From DATEOR01 sp963766725 (GTDB lineage: Bacteria > Actinomycetota > Thermoleophilia > Gaiellales > Gaiellaceae), in NCBI GenBank assembly GCA_963766725.1, contig CAVYBK010000001.1, positions 62,001-126,000 of the forward strand: a DNA stretch of 64,000 nt, given 5' to 3'. The notes under the pieces were generated by a model. That model was not told the DNA's origin and made no database searches. It saw only the letters and a list, made by a program, of their open reading frames with translations. How positions within the stretch are numbered: position 1 is the stretch's first letter; every line of letters begins with the position of its first letter. Positions 41,825 to 49,984 of the stretch are shown here, piece by piece. The translations under genes were made by a program, and so were the position numbers.

Positions 41825-42633
41825 CCGACTGGCTGGCCTTCGCCCGGCAGATCACCGCCGACCTGGACGTCGTCCTCGCCGAGCACCCCACGAGGCTCGA
41901 GCGGGAGCCCGTGGTCGGCGCGGGCGAAGGAGGGGACGAGACGACCGCCATCGACGCCGCTGCCGAGCGCGCCGTCGTCGCGCGCCTGGAGGAGCTCGCC
42001 GCGACCGGCGTCGAGTTCACGCTCGTCTCCGAGGAGCTGGGCGAGCGGTCGTTCGGCGCGGAGACGCCGCGGCTCGTCCTCGACCCGATCGACGGAAGCA
42101 TGAACGCGAAGCGAGGCGTTCCGTTCTTCTCCGTCTCGCTCGCCGTGGCCGAGGGCCCGACGATGGCCGACGTCCTCTTCGGCTACGTCTTCGACTTCGG
42201 CGCACGCGAAGAGTGGACGGCGCATCGCGGCGAGGGAGCCTTCCTCAACGGCGCGCCGCTCGCTGGCCCCGGGCCGAAGGAGGACGTGGAGATCCTGTCC
42301 TTCGAGGCGACCCTGACCGACTCGATCGCCGAGCAGATCGGGGACATGGTCGGGTTCGCCCCGCGGACGCGGGTGATGGGATCGCTTGCTCTCACCCTCT
42401 GCCACCTGGCGGCCGGGCGGGTCGACGCCGTGTGCTCGCTGAAGCCGGCCCGAAGCGTGGACATCGCCGCGGCCCAGCTCCTCGTCCTCGAGCGTGGGCT
42501 GGCCATCGACCTGCCGGACCGGCCGCCCTATGCAGAGGCGCCGCTCGACGTCAGCCCGCATTCGCGGGTGGTCGCGGCCGCAACTCCGGAGCTCTGCGCA
42601 GAGCTCTACCGCAGGCTCAGCGCAGGTCGCTGA
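41821..42633 (+). CDS. Inositol monophosphatase family protein
   Basis: A 270-residue Mg-dependent phosphatase starting at ATG 41821. The metal site is in VSEELGE (Glu), LDPIDGSMNAKRGVPFF (two Asp; Ser replaces the usual Thr) and the late Asp in RSVDIAAAQLLVLERG. The N-terminal TAIDAAAERAVVARL matches the helix that binds the third metal. It may act on inositol-1-phosphate, fructose-1,6-bisphosphate or PAP; not decidable. The 3' end overlaps the convergent GNAT gene by 17 bases. The apparent 5' fusion to DUF1015 is due to a frameshift. Confidence 0.86.
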   Translation: MTDWLAFARQITADLDVVLAEHPTRLEREPVVGAGEGGDETTAIDAAAERAVVARLEELAATGVEFTLVSEELGERSFGAETPRLVLDPIDGSMNAKRGVPFFSVSLAVAEGPTMADVLFGYVFDFGAREEWTAHRGEGAFLNGAPLAGPGPKEDVEILSFEATLTDSIAEQIGDMVGFAPRTRVMGSLALTLCHLAAGRVDAVCSLKPARSVDIAAAQLLVLERGLAIDLPDRPPYAEAPLDVSPHSRVVAAATPELCAELYRRLSAGR

Positions 42634-43216
42634 GCCGGTCGAGCAGGTTCTGCCGAACGACGGGCCATTCCTCGTCCGTCACCGAGTACCAGGCCGAGTC
42701 GCGCAGGGCGCCGTCACGGACGAGCATGTGCTTGCGGAAGATGCCCTCGAACCGGGCCGGCAGCGCCTCGAGCGCCGCACGCGAGCGCTCGTTCAGCGCG
42801 TCCGTCTTGAACTCGACGCGCATGCAGCCGAGCTCGTCGAACGCATGCCCCATGAGGAGAAGCTTGGCCTCGACGTTCGCGCCTGTCCCCCAGGCCGCGC
42901 TCGAGAGCCACGTCCAGCCGATCTCGAGCCCGCGGTGCTCGGGACGGAGAGCGAGGTAGCGTGTGCTCCCCAGCGGATCTCCGCTCCTTGCGTCCACCAC
43001 CGCGAAGGCCTGATCGAGCCCGACGGCGGTCCTCTCCCGCGCCTCCGCGAACCACTCGGCGAACGTCTCGCGCGACTCGATCGCGTTCACGGGCATCCAC
43101 CGCCAGATCTGCGGGTCGGAAGCCGCCTGCCAGAGACCGTCCTCGTGCTCGGGTGCGAGCGGCTCGACGACGACGATCTCGCCCTCGAGTCGCGGCGCGA
43201 TCCGCTCCCAGCTCAC
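42617..43216 (-). CDS. GNAT family N-acetyltransferase (RimJ/RimL-like)
   Basis: A 199-residue acetyltransferase with the RimJ/L pattern: EIVVVEPLAPEHEDGLWQAASDPQIWRWMP at the start, FAVVDARSGDPLGSTRYLALRPEHRGLEIGWTWLSSAAWGTGANVEAKLLL around motif A, and the C-terminal RVEFKTDALNERSRAALEALPARFEGIFRKHMLV. The pyrophosphate-binding segment is the less common GTGANVEAK. It follows the L,D-transpeptidase gene with a four-base overlap. The acceptor could be a protein N-terminus or a small amine. Confidence 0.9.
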   Translation of the reverse strand: MSWERIAPRLEGEIVVVEPLAPEHEDGLWQAASDPQIWRWMPVNAIESRETFAEWFAEARERTAVGLDQAFAVVDARSGDPLGSTRYLALRPEHRGLEIGWTWLSSAAWGTGANVEAKLLLMGHAFDELGCMRVEFKTDALNERSRAALEALPARFEGIFRKHMLVRDGALRDSAWYSVTDEEWPVVRQNLLDRLSDLR

Positions 43217-44238
43217 GCGGGGACGATGAAGACCGGCGTGCCGACGGAGACGTGCGCGAAGACCGTCTCCGCGTCGGGGATGCGCATGCGGATGCAGCCG
43301 TGCGAGGCCGAGTAGCCGATCGACGCGGCATCAGGGGTGCCGTGGATCCCGACGCCGGGCGCGGAAAGGCCCATCCAACGCGTGCCGAGGGGATTGCCGG
43401 GCCCGGGCGGCACCGGGGTGAGGCCGGCTGCCCAGGGCGAATCGGGCGGATACCACCACGGGTTCTCTTGCTTCGTGACGATCGCGAACTGGCCAAGGGG
43501 TGTGGGGTAGATCGCCTGTCCGGTGGCGACTCCGAAGGTCCCCCAGCGATGCTTTCCGTCCCAGACGACGAGGCGGTTTGAGCTTCGCTCGATCACGATC
43601 ACGGACTTGAAGCTCGACGCGGTGACCGCCGGCTTCGTGTGCTTGAACGGGATGCGGACCGGCGTGCGGTCCCCGGCGGTGAGCGCGGTGTCGAGCTCGG
43701 AGAAGAGAGCGCGCTGCCGGACCGAGAGGCCCTTTTCGTCCGCTTTGACGACCGGCCGAAGCTTGACCAGGACGACCTTCGCATCGCGCGCCTCGCGCGC
43801 ATAGCGCCTGTTCAACGAGGCGATATAGCGCTGCAGCCGGGCGTGGTCGACGTCGACGGCCAGCTCGACGTTCTCACCGGGCTTCGCGCGGAGGGCGCCG
43901 GCGACGGCATCGGCGACGAGGGCGTGCGCACCGAGCTTCCCGGGCGCGACGAGCCTGATGCGGCTGTCGGTCGTGAGCACGAGGCGCTCGGCGAACGCGT
44001 CCTCCGTCGCGGAGGCCGCCTGGTGGGCGGTGTAGCCGCCGACCGGGACTCCGGCGATCGTGACGCCGTCGGCGATCACGCGCTCGCCGCTCCCCTTCGT
44101 GTTTCGCCCCAACGGGTCCCCCGCGCGGGCGACCGCGACCGCGGCGACGAGCCCGACGAGCACGAGGACGAGCGGCGCGCCGGCTCTCAGCCAGGGGCGG
44201 CGCGTGCGGTATTTCCGGTAGCCCATGTTTTCGGTCAT
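43213..44238 (-). CDS. L,D-transpeptidase with peptidoglycan-binding (PG_binding_4) domain
   Basis: A 341-residue wall cross-linking enzyme. A basic N-terminus and one helix (about residues 19-41) anchor it. The middle region, with VIADGVTIAGVPVGGYTAHQAASATEDAFAERL, matches the VanW-like PG_binding_4 domain. The YkuD domain begins at SSFKSVIVIERSSNRLVVWDG and has the catalytic HGTPDAASIGYSASHGCIRMRIPDAE, with Cys as nucleophile. It lies between a GNAT gene and the GerMN lipoprotein gene. It is the second L,D-transpeptidase in the window and has different accessory domains from the one at 588. Confidence 0.92.
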   Translation of the reverse strand: MTENMGYRKYRTRRPWLRAGAPLVLVLVGLVAAVAVARAGDPLGRNTKGSGERVIADGVTIAGVPVGGYTAHQAASATEDAFAERLVLTTDSRIRLVAPGKLGAHALVADAVAGALRAKPGENVELAVDVDHARLQRYIASLNRRYAREARDAKVVLVKLRPVVKADEKGLSVRQRALFSELDTALTAGDRTPVRIPFKHTKPAVTASSFKSVIVIERSSNRLVVWDGKHRWGTFGVATGQAIYPTPLGQFAIVTKQENPWWYPPDSPWAAGLTPVPPGPGNPLGTRWMGLSAPGVGIHGTPDAASIGYSASHGCIRMRIPDAETVFAHVSVGTPVFIVPA

Positions 44239-44239
44239 A

Positions 44240-45166
44240 TCACGAAGACGGCGTCAGAACGACCGGGATCCGGACCTCGTGCGGGGGCGTTCCGGTTCCC
44301 GCCGCGTCGTCGTCGTGAACGATGATTAGACCACGCGTTGCCGACGTGACCTCATACGGGACCCGGACGAAAAAGGTTCCACGGCAGCCGGTCCCGCACG
44401 TGGCGGTCGTGAAAGCGCTGCCGACGACCTTGCCGCTCGCGTCGACGACCTCCACCTGCACGTTCGCCTCGAACACGTTCGCGGTGCCCTGGACGACCAC
44501 CGGGTTGTGGACGCGCACACCGATCTGCGGGTCGACGACGAGGATTGCGGGCAGGAGATCTCTGTAGTCCTTGCGGGTCACCGGCTCGTCCACGACCACG
44601 CCCTCGCCGCCCAGCACGTCGACCCGCTGGCCGTCGAGCTCGAAGAGGACGCCCTTGACCGTCGGGAACTGGGTCAGCGTGTAGACGACCTGTGCGATCC
44701 GCATGTTCATCGACGCGGAGCCGCCGCCGGACTCGAACTCGGACGTGAGGTCGACCGTCGCGACCCCGTCCTCGATGGTCAGGCCGAGCAGCTGGGAGCC
44801 CGCCGGGATCTGGGAGCCCACCGCGGCCGCCTGCTCGCGCGAGCTCGGGCCGGAGAGGAGAGATTCCATGGCCGCGGTGGCGATCCGCGGAGTGGAGGGC
44901 TCTTCACGCCTCACCACGAAGAGCGACTCGCCCCGGGTGAACCAGACCTCGTAGGTGACGACGGTCAGCGTGCCGCTCGAGGTCGAGGATCCGCCTTCGC
45001 TGACGACGCTCGTCGTCCCGGCGGAGGTTCCCGCAACCTCTCCGCCCGGTGCCGCGGTCGGGACCGGGCCTGCGGACTCGGCGCCACGGCCGACGCCGCA
45101 GCTCGCGGCGACGATGCCGAGGAGGGCTGCGACGATGACTGCGAGTGCTCCGATCACGACCTTCAT
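44240..45166 (-). CDS. GerMN plus Gmad2 domain lipoprotein
   Basis: A 308-residue secreted lipoprotein; LLGIVAASC is the lipobox, followed by a low-complexity Ser/Gly/Thr linker. The GerMN domain (about 75-190) has YEVWFTRGESLFVVRRE and LLSGPSSREQAAAVGSQIPAGSQLL, with VDLTSEF and VYTLTQFPTVKGVLFELDGQ. A Gmad2 immunoglobulin-like domain follows (IGVRVHNPVVVQGTANVFEANVQVEVVD). These domains occur in spore-germination protein GerM and in actinobacterial LpqB relatives. It precedes the L,D-transpeptidase gene with one base between, so a joint wall role is likely. Confidence 0.88.
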   Translation of the reverse strand: MKVVIGALAVIVAALLGIVAASCGVGRGAESAGPVPTAAPGGEVAGTSAGTTSVVSEGGSSTSSGTLTVVTYEVWFTRGESLFVVRREEPSTPRIATAAMESLLSGPSSREQAAAVGSQIPAGSQLLGLTIEDGVATVDLTSEFESGGGSASMNMRIAQVVYTLTQFPTVKGVLFELDGQRVDVLGGEGVVVDEPVTRKDYRDLLPAILVVDPQIGVRVHNPVVVQGTANVFEANVQVEVVDASGKVVGSAFTTATCGTGCRGTFFVRVPYEVTSATRGLIIVHDDDAAGTGTPPHEVRIPVVLTPSS

Positions 45167-45238
45167 GGCGTCTCCTTGGTGGGTACGCCCTGGATCGTCG
45201 ACGTCCTGCGCAACCGGCCGCTTGCCGCCGGGTAACGA

Positions 45239-45978
45239 TCAGGTCACGGGGATTCGCAGTGCAGCGCGCCCGCAGACCGGATCGGGGTTCAGACAGTGGT
45301 CGTTTCCGTCCCCGCCATCGTTCGTGTTCGCCCCAGTTCCGCCGTTGAGGTCGTCCGCACCGGGCCCGCCGAAGATCGTGTCGCCTCCGCCCCGGCCGAC
45401 GCCGGTGTCGTTTCCCTTGCCGAGCTTGAGGACATTGTCGTCTTCGTTGCCCTTGATCACGTCGCCGAACTTCGAGCCGACGACGTCCAGGACGGCGTAG
45501 AGGAGGTCGGTACCGAAGCCGTTGGCCTGTCCGCTTTCGAGGTCGATGTTCATCGGCCCGGGGCGTTCTCGTAGTGGACCCACTCGTGGCCTCCGGTGCC
45601 GCCTCCGCTGACGACGTCGTTTCCGGCCCCCGGCCAGAAGGAGTCGACCGAAGGGCCGCCGTAGAGCCAGTCGTCGCCGGCGCCCCCCTTGAGCACGTTG
45701 CGCCCGCTGCCCCCGTCGAGCTTGTCGACGCCGGCGCCCGCGACGAGCTTGTCGTCCCCGCCGTTGCCGCAGATCCGGTCGTCGCCTCCGAGGCTCGAGA
45801 TCGTGTCGTTCCCGCCCAGCCCGAGAATGACGTCGCGGCCGCTCGTTCCGCGAATGTGGTCGTTGTGCTTCGTGCCGACGACTGTCGCGGGGAGGCCCTG
45901 GCAGCTGGCCGCCGCAGCGGCGCCGGCATTTGCGAGCAGCGCGCCTCCGACCAGCGCGGCGACGAGCAAGGTACGCAT
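45239..45978 (-). CDS. Secreted RTX-type calcium-binding repeat protein, frameshifted
   Basis: ATG 45978 gives a signal peptide (LLVAALVGGALLANAGAAAAA) and then calcium-binding nonapeptide repeats such as RDVILGLGGNDTISSLGGDDRI and VLKGGAGDDWLYGG. The first frame stops at 45550, but the sequence continues in another frame with NIDLESGQANGFG, DVVGSKFGDVIKGNEDDN and IFGGPGADDLNGG to 45239. One missing G in the CCCGGGG tract at 45557-45563 would restore about 246 residues. TACGCT lies six bases upstream of the ATG. It lacks an enzymatic domain; a role in surface or matrix binding is plausible. Confidence 0.78.
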
Positions 45979-45984
45979 GCTCGC

Positions 45985-45990
45985 AGCGTA
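45985..45990 (-). promoter_or_regulatory. Candidate -10 (TACGCT), leaderless start
   Basis: On the minus strand it ends six bases before the ATG of the RTX gene at 45978. Confidence 0.4.
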
Positions 45991-46025
45991 GGCCCGCCGA
46001 CCGGATGCGCTATCCACCGAACGGG

Positions 46026-47411
46026 TCACGCGGGGAGGCGCAGCGTGAACCGCGTGCCGCGCCCGACCTCGCTCCAGACCTCGATGTCTCCGCCGAGCAG
46101 GCGCGCGTTCTCGATCGCGATCGCGAGCCCGAGCCCGCTTCCCGGGCCGGCGCGCGCGGTGTCCGCCTTGTAGAAGCGGTCGAAGACGTGCGGCAGCCGG
46201 TCGGGCGGGATGCCGGCCCCCCGGTCGCTCACCTCGAGGAACGCGCCGACTCCGTCGCGCCCGACGCTCGCAGTGACCTCGCGGCCTCCGTGCTCGAGCG
46301 CATTGCCGATCAGGTTCGACGCGATCCGCTCGAGGCGGCGATGGTCCGACTGCAGGACGACCTCGTCTCCTTCGACTCGCACCCGGTCCTCCCAGGCGCG
46401 CGAGCGCACGGCGGAGCGGACGAGCGAGGCCAGGTCGACCCGCTCGTCTCGCACCTTCGCCTCGCCCGCATCGAGACGCGAGATCTCCATCAGATCCTCG
46501 ACGAGGTCCCGGAGCCGGGCGACGTCGTTCACCAGGAGCTCGGCAGGGCGACGCGCCTCTGGAGGCATGCGGTCGAGCTGCTCGGCCAGGAGCGACGCTT
46601 CGGCGACGAGGGCCGTGAGGGGGGTGCGGAGCTCGTGGGAGACGTCGGAGGTGAAGCGCCGCTCCCGCGCCTGAGCCTCCGAGAGGGCGCGGATCTTCCC
46701 CTCGAGCGCCTCCGCCATCTCGTTGAAGGATGCGGCCCAGACGCCGAACTCGTCCCCGGACTCGACCGGAAGACGGGTCTCGAGCAAGCCTTCGGCCAGA
46801 GAGTGCGCCGCCTGGCTCGCTCTCCCGACGGGCGCGAGGATCCGCCTCGCCAGGAGCGCGCCGACGAGCGCGCCGAGGAGCGCGACGACTCCCAACGCGG
46901 CGAGGAGGACGTTGCGGAGCTGGGCGAGCTCGTCCCAGAGCCGCTCCTCCGAGTAGAAGTAGTAGAGCTCGGTGTCGGCCTTCTTCACCTGGCCGCCGAC
47001 GACGAGGTAGGGCGTTCCGCCGACGTCGACACGCTCGTAGCCGAGCTTGCCCGACGCCACGAGCTCGCGCAGGGCCGGCGGCACCTCCTGGATGCTCAGC
47101 GACACGGTCGAGGAGAAGCGGCGCGGCCCGGCGGTCCCCACGGTCTCGAAGCCGCCGCGGCGCTCGTACGCGGCGAGCAGCTGGCCGATCTCCTGCGTGC
47201 TCGGGTTCGGCGTGAGCGTCTCGTTGGCGAGGACGAGGTTGAAGCGGCTCTGCTCGACCGACCGGTCGACCGAATCGGAGAGGCGCGCCTCCCGGACGAT
47301 GGCGTACGAGGCGACCGTGAGCGCCGCAGCCGACAGGCCCGCGACGAGCAGGAAGGCGATCGTGAGGCGCCGTCGCAGTGATCCCGGCCGGATCGCGGGT
47401 CGGTCGGGCAA
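46026..47411 (-). CDS. Sensor histidine kinase (MtrB-like)
   Basis: A 461-residue sensor. Helix one is about residues 14-34, helix two about 168-188, with an extracytoplasmic domain of about 130 residues between. HAMP (RRILAPVGRASQAAHSLAEG) is followed by the H-box FTSDVSHELRTPLTALVAEA, N-box NLIGNALEHGG, and G-boxes DRGAGIPP and GSGLGLAIAIENA. It is just downstream of its likely partner response regulator (47415), the same order as mtrA-mtrB. The signal is unknown. Confidence 0.92.
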   Translation of the reverse strand: MPDRPAIRPGSLRRRLTIAFLLVAGLSAAALTVASYAIVREARLSDSVDRSVEQSRFNLVLANETLTPNPSTQEIGQLLAAYERRGGFETVGTAGPRRFSSTVSLSIQEVPPALRELVASGKLGYERVDVGGTPYLVVGGQVKKADTELYYFYSEERLWDELAQLRNVLLAALGVVALLGALVGALLARRILAPVGRASQAAHSLAEGLLETRLPVESGDEFGVWAASFNEMAEALEGKIRALSEAQARERRFTSDVSHELRTPLTALVAEASLLAEQLDRMPPEARRPAELLVNDVARLRDLVEDLMEISRLDAGEAKVRDERVDLASLVRSAVRSRAWEDRVRVEGDEVVLQSDHRRLERIASNLIGNALEHGGREVTASVGRDGVGAFLEVSDRGAGIPPDRLPHVFDRFYKADTARAGPGSGLGLAIAIENARLLGGDIEVWSEVGRGTRFTLRLPA

Positions 47412-47414
47412 CGC

Positions 47415-48095
47415 CTACTCCGCGTCGAAGCGGTAGCCGACTCCCCGCACGGTCTTCACGTGCTTCGGCTCCTTCGGATCGTCCTCGACCTTGGCGCGGA
47501 GGCGCTGGACGGCCACGTCCACGAGGCGCGAGTCGCCGAGGTATTCGTAGTTCCAGACCCGTTCGAGGAGAAGCTCGCGCGTGAAGACCTGCCCGGGCCG
47601 CCGCGCGATCTCGAGCAGGAGCTTGAACTCGGTCACGGTCAGGTTGACCTCCTCGCCGTTCTTCCGCGCGACGAAGGCGGCCGGGTCGATCTCCAGGTCT
47701 CCGCGCGTGAGGACGGGATCCTCCGGGACCGCCGACGCGCGCCGGAGGGCCGCCCTGGCCCGTGCGACCAGCTCGGGGAGCTCGAACGGCTTCGTCACGT
47801 AGTCGTCGGCTCCCAGCTCGAGCCCGACGACGACGTCCACGGTGTCGCTCTTCGCCGAGAGCATGATGATCGGCACCCGGCTCTCGGCCCTGATCTGCCG
47901 GCAGACCTCGTACCCGTCGAGCTCGGGGAGCATGATGTCGAGGACGACGAGGTCGAAGCGCTGGTTCCGGAACTGGATGAGGCCGTCCCTGCCGTCCCCG
48001 GATGTCGTCACCCGGAAGCCCGCCTGCGAAAGCCCCAGGCCCGCCACCTCGCGGATCGACGGATCGTCCTCGACGAGCAGTACGCGTTCGTCCAT
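47415..48095 (-). CDS. OmpR-family response regulator (MtrA-like)
   Basis: A 226-residue response regulator. Receiver: LVEDDPSIREV, phospho-Asp in LVVLDIMLPELDGYEV, Ser in IMLSAKSD, Lys in YVTKPFELPEL. Winged helix: VTEFKLLLEIARRPGQVFTRELLLERVWNY and the end DVAVQRLRAKVEDDPKEPKHVKTVRGVGYRF. The ATG at 48095 is preceded by CAGGAT at six bases, which could be a -10 or, by its AGGA, a ribosome-binding site. It is divergent from mrp. The high similarity of the output helix to MtrA is by eye only. Confidence 0.92.
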   Translation of the reverse strand: MDERVLLVEDDPSIREVAGLGLSQAGFRVTTSGDGRDGLIQFRNQRFDLVVLDIMLPELDGYEVCRQIRAESRVPIIMLSAKSDTVDVVVGLELGADDYVTKPFELPELVARARAALRRASAVPEDPVLTRGDLEIDPAAFVARKNGEEVNLTVTEFKLLLEIARRPGQVFTRELLLERVWNYEYLGDSRLVDVAVQRLRAKVEDDPKEPKHVKTVRGVGYRFDAE

Positions 48096-48101
48096 GCTTT
48101 C

Positions 48102-48107
48102 ATCCTG
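48102..48107 (-). promoter_or_regulatory. Candidate -10 (CAGGAT) or ribosome-binding site for the MtrA-like gene
   Basis: On the minus strand it ends six bases before the ATG at 48095. The AGGA core could equally be a Shine-Dalgarno sequence. Confidence 0.3.
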
Positions 48108-48145
48108 ACGGACGGAAGGGTCGGATTCCTGATCGAGAGGCTTGG

Positions 48146-48151
48146 TAGCCT
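48146..48151 (+). promoter_or_regulatory. Candidate -10 (TAGCCT), leaderless start
   Basis: Ends seven bases before the mrp GTG at 48159; divergent from the MtrA-like gene. Confidence 0.4.
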
Positions 48152-48158
48152 TGATTCC

Positions 48159-49259
48159 GTGGGGGTTTCGCGCGAAGAAGTACTGAAGGCGCTCGAGGGC
48201 GTCATCGACCCGGAGCTCGGCCGTTCGGTCGTCGAGCTCGACATGGTGCGCGACATCGAGATCGACGGTGGGCGCGTCGACGTCACCATTGCGTTGACCG
48301 TCCCCGGCTGTCCGCTTCGGGCCAGTTTCGAGGAGCAGGTGCAGACCGCACTCGCGCCGGTCGCGGGTGTCGAGTCGATCGGCCTCGGCTTCGACGTCAT
48401 GTCCCCGGAGGAGAAGACCGCGCTGACGGATCGCCTGCGCGGCGGCGTCACCGAGCGCACGCCCGGGATCTCGGTCGGTGCATCCACGCGGGTGATCGCG
48501 GTGGCGAGCGGCAAGGGAGGCGTGGGCAAGTCGTCCCTGACCGCGAATCTGGCAACGGCGTTTGCGGGGCTCGGGCACAAGACCGGCGTTCTCGACGCCG
48601 ACGTCTACGGGTACTCGATTCCGACGATGCTCGGGATCAGCCAGCGTCCGGTGGCGGTGGACAAGATGATCGTCCCGCCGGTGAAGGGCGACCTGAAGGT
48701 CATGTCCATCGGCTTCTTCCTCGACGAGAACACGCCGATCATGTGGCGCGGGCCAATGCTGCACCGGGCGCTCGAGCAGTTTCTTACGGACGTCCACTGG
48801 GGCGACCTCGACACGCTCGTGGTCGACATGCCGCCCGGGACGGGGGACGTGGCCATCTCGCTCGGGCAGCTTCTGCCGCGCGCCGAGGCGGTCGTCGTCA
48901 CCACTCCGCACCGCGCGGCGCAGCAGGTCGCCGTGCGCGCCGCGCAGATGGCGCGGAAGACGAACATGCGCCTCCTCGGCGTCGTCGAGAACATGTCCTA
49001 TCTCGCCGGGTCGGGCGACGAGCTCTTCGGCTCCGGCGGCGGAGAGGCGCTCTCCCGCGAGGTCGAGGCGCCCCTGCTCGGCAGGATCCCGTTCGACCCG
49101 CGCCTCGGCGCCCGGTCGGACGAGGGGGAGGCGATCGTCGAGACCGATCCGGAGACGGAGGTCTCGCAGGCGATCGTCGCCCTCGCCCAGGCGATCGCGT
49201 CCACCAAGCGCGAGCAGGGAGTAGGCATCCTGAAGCCCCTTCCGCTCGTCTCGGCCTGA
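48159..49259 (+). CDS. mrp: Mrp/ApbC-family P-loop ATPase (Fe-S cluster carrier)
   Basis: A 366-residue protein with an N-terminal MIP18 (DUF59) domain (VLKALEGVIDPELGRSVVELDMV, PGCPLRASF) and a C-terminal deviant Walker A ATPase (VASGKGGVGKSSLTANLA, VLDADVYGYSIPTMLG, DTLVVDMPPGTGD). The usual paired cysteines after VVENMSY, which hold a bridging Fe-S cluster, are absent; the sequence goes AGSGDELFGSGGG. It could therefore act without a C-terminal cluster. The GTG at 48159 follows TAGCCT by seven bases. Confidence 0.92.
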   Translation: MGVSREEVLKALEGVIDPELGRSVVELDMVRDIEIDGGRVDVTIALTVPGCPLRASFEEQVQTALAPVAGVESIGLGFDVMSPEEKTALTDRLRGGVTERTPGISVGASTRVIAVASGKGGVGKSSLTANLATAFAGLGHKTGVLDADVYGYSIPTMLGISQRPVAVDKMIVPPVKGDLKVMSIGFFLDENTPIMWRGPMLHRALEQFLTDVHWGDLDTLVVDMPPGTGDVAISLGQLLPRAEAVVVTTPHRAAQQVAVRAAQMARKTNMRLLGVVENMSYLAGSGDELFGSGGGEALSREVEAPLLGRIPFDPRLGARSDEGEAIVETDPETEVSQAIVALAQAIASTKREQGVGILKPLPLVSA

Positions 49260-49984
49260 ACGCGTACGACCGCCTGCGCGGGCTCGGCTTCTCGGAAGCC
49301 GACGCACGGACGCTCGCGGACCACTTCGAGGAGGCCGACCGCCGCAACCGCCCGGGGCACGGGACCTCGCGCCTCGACTGGCTCGCCGAGCTGCCCGACC
49401 TCGATCCAACCGCCGCGCCGCAGCGCGCCGTCGTCGAGCACGGCTACGAGCGCTGGGAGGGAAACGGCGCACTCGGCTATCTCGTTCTGGCGCGGATCGT
49501 CGAGTCGCAGCTCTTCGACCCGCCTGCCCGCGCACGCCTCATCGTCGCCTCGAAATGCTTTCCGACGGGCTACCTCGGCTACTGGGTGGGGAAGCTCGCG
49601 GCGAAGGGGCTCGTCGCGGCGCTGACGGCCACCTCGCCGCCGCGGCTCGCTCACCCGGAAGGGGGCGAGCCACTGGCCGGCACGAACCCCCTCGCCATTG
49701 CCGTGCCGAGCTCCGACGGGCGCCCCCTGGTCGCGGACGTGTCCATGGGGAAGGTGACCTACGGCGACGTCCTCGTGGGCGCGGCTCCGCCCGAGGAGCT
49801 CGTCCCCTTCGGCGACGAGCAGGCACACAAGGCCTTCGCTCTCGCCGTCGGGCTGCACATGCTCGTCTCGTCCCTCGCCGGGGAGGAGCACGGCGCGGTC
49901 ATGCTCGTCGCGCGGCCCGAGCACGACCCCGTGCCCGGCCTGCGGGCCCGCGCCGGAGGCGTCAGACTTCCGGGCGATGGCTAG
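49256..49984 (+). CDS. Short Ldh_2 (malate/L-lactate dehydrogenase-like) oxidoreductase
   Basis: A 242-residue protein of the Ldh_2 NAD(P)-dependent family. Family blocks are ADRRNRPGHGTSRLDWL (usually GHGVSR), GEPLAGTNPLAIAVPSSDGRPLVADVSMGKVTYGDVL and QAHKAFALAVGLHMLVSSLAG near the C-terminus. It is about 100 residues shorter than typical members. No ATG, GTG or TTG precedes the conserved part; the CTG at 49256 overlaps the mrp stop as CTGA, so a CTG start with translational coupling is proposed. The substrate (a 2-ketoacid or ureidoglycolate) is open. Confidence 0.72.
   Translation: MNAYDRLRGLGFSEADARTLADHFEEADRRNRPGHGTSRLDWLAELPDLDPTAAPQRAVVEHGYERWEGNGALGYLVLARIVESQLFDPPARARLIVASKCFPTGYLGYWVGKLAAKGLVAALTATSPPRLAHPEGGEPLAGTNPLAIAVPSSDGRPLVADVSMGKVTYGDVLVGAAPPEELVPFGDEQAHKAFALAVGLHMLVSSLAGEEHGAVMLVARPEHDPVPGLRARAGGVRLPGDG

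Noticed and set aside
40690..42633. A single 647-residue DUF1015-IMPase fusion protein
   Set aside because: The DUF1015 C-terminal block and stop are encoded in the adjacent frame and overlap an IMPase ATG, so a one-base shift is the better explanation.
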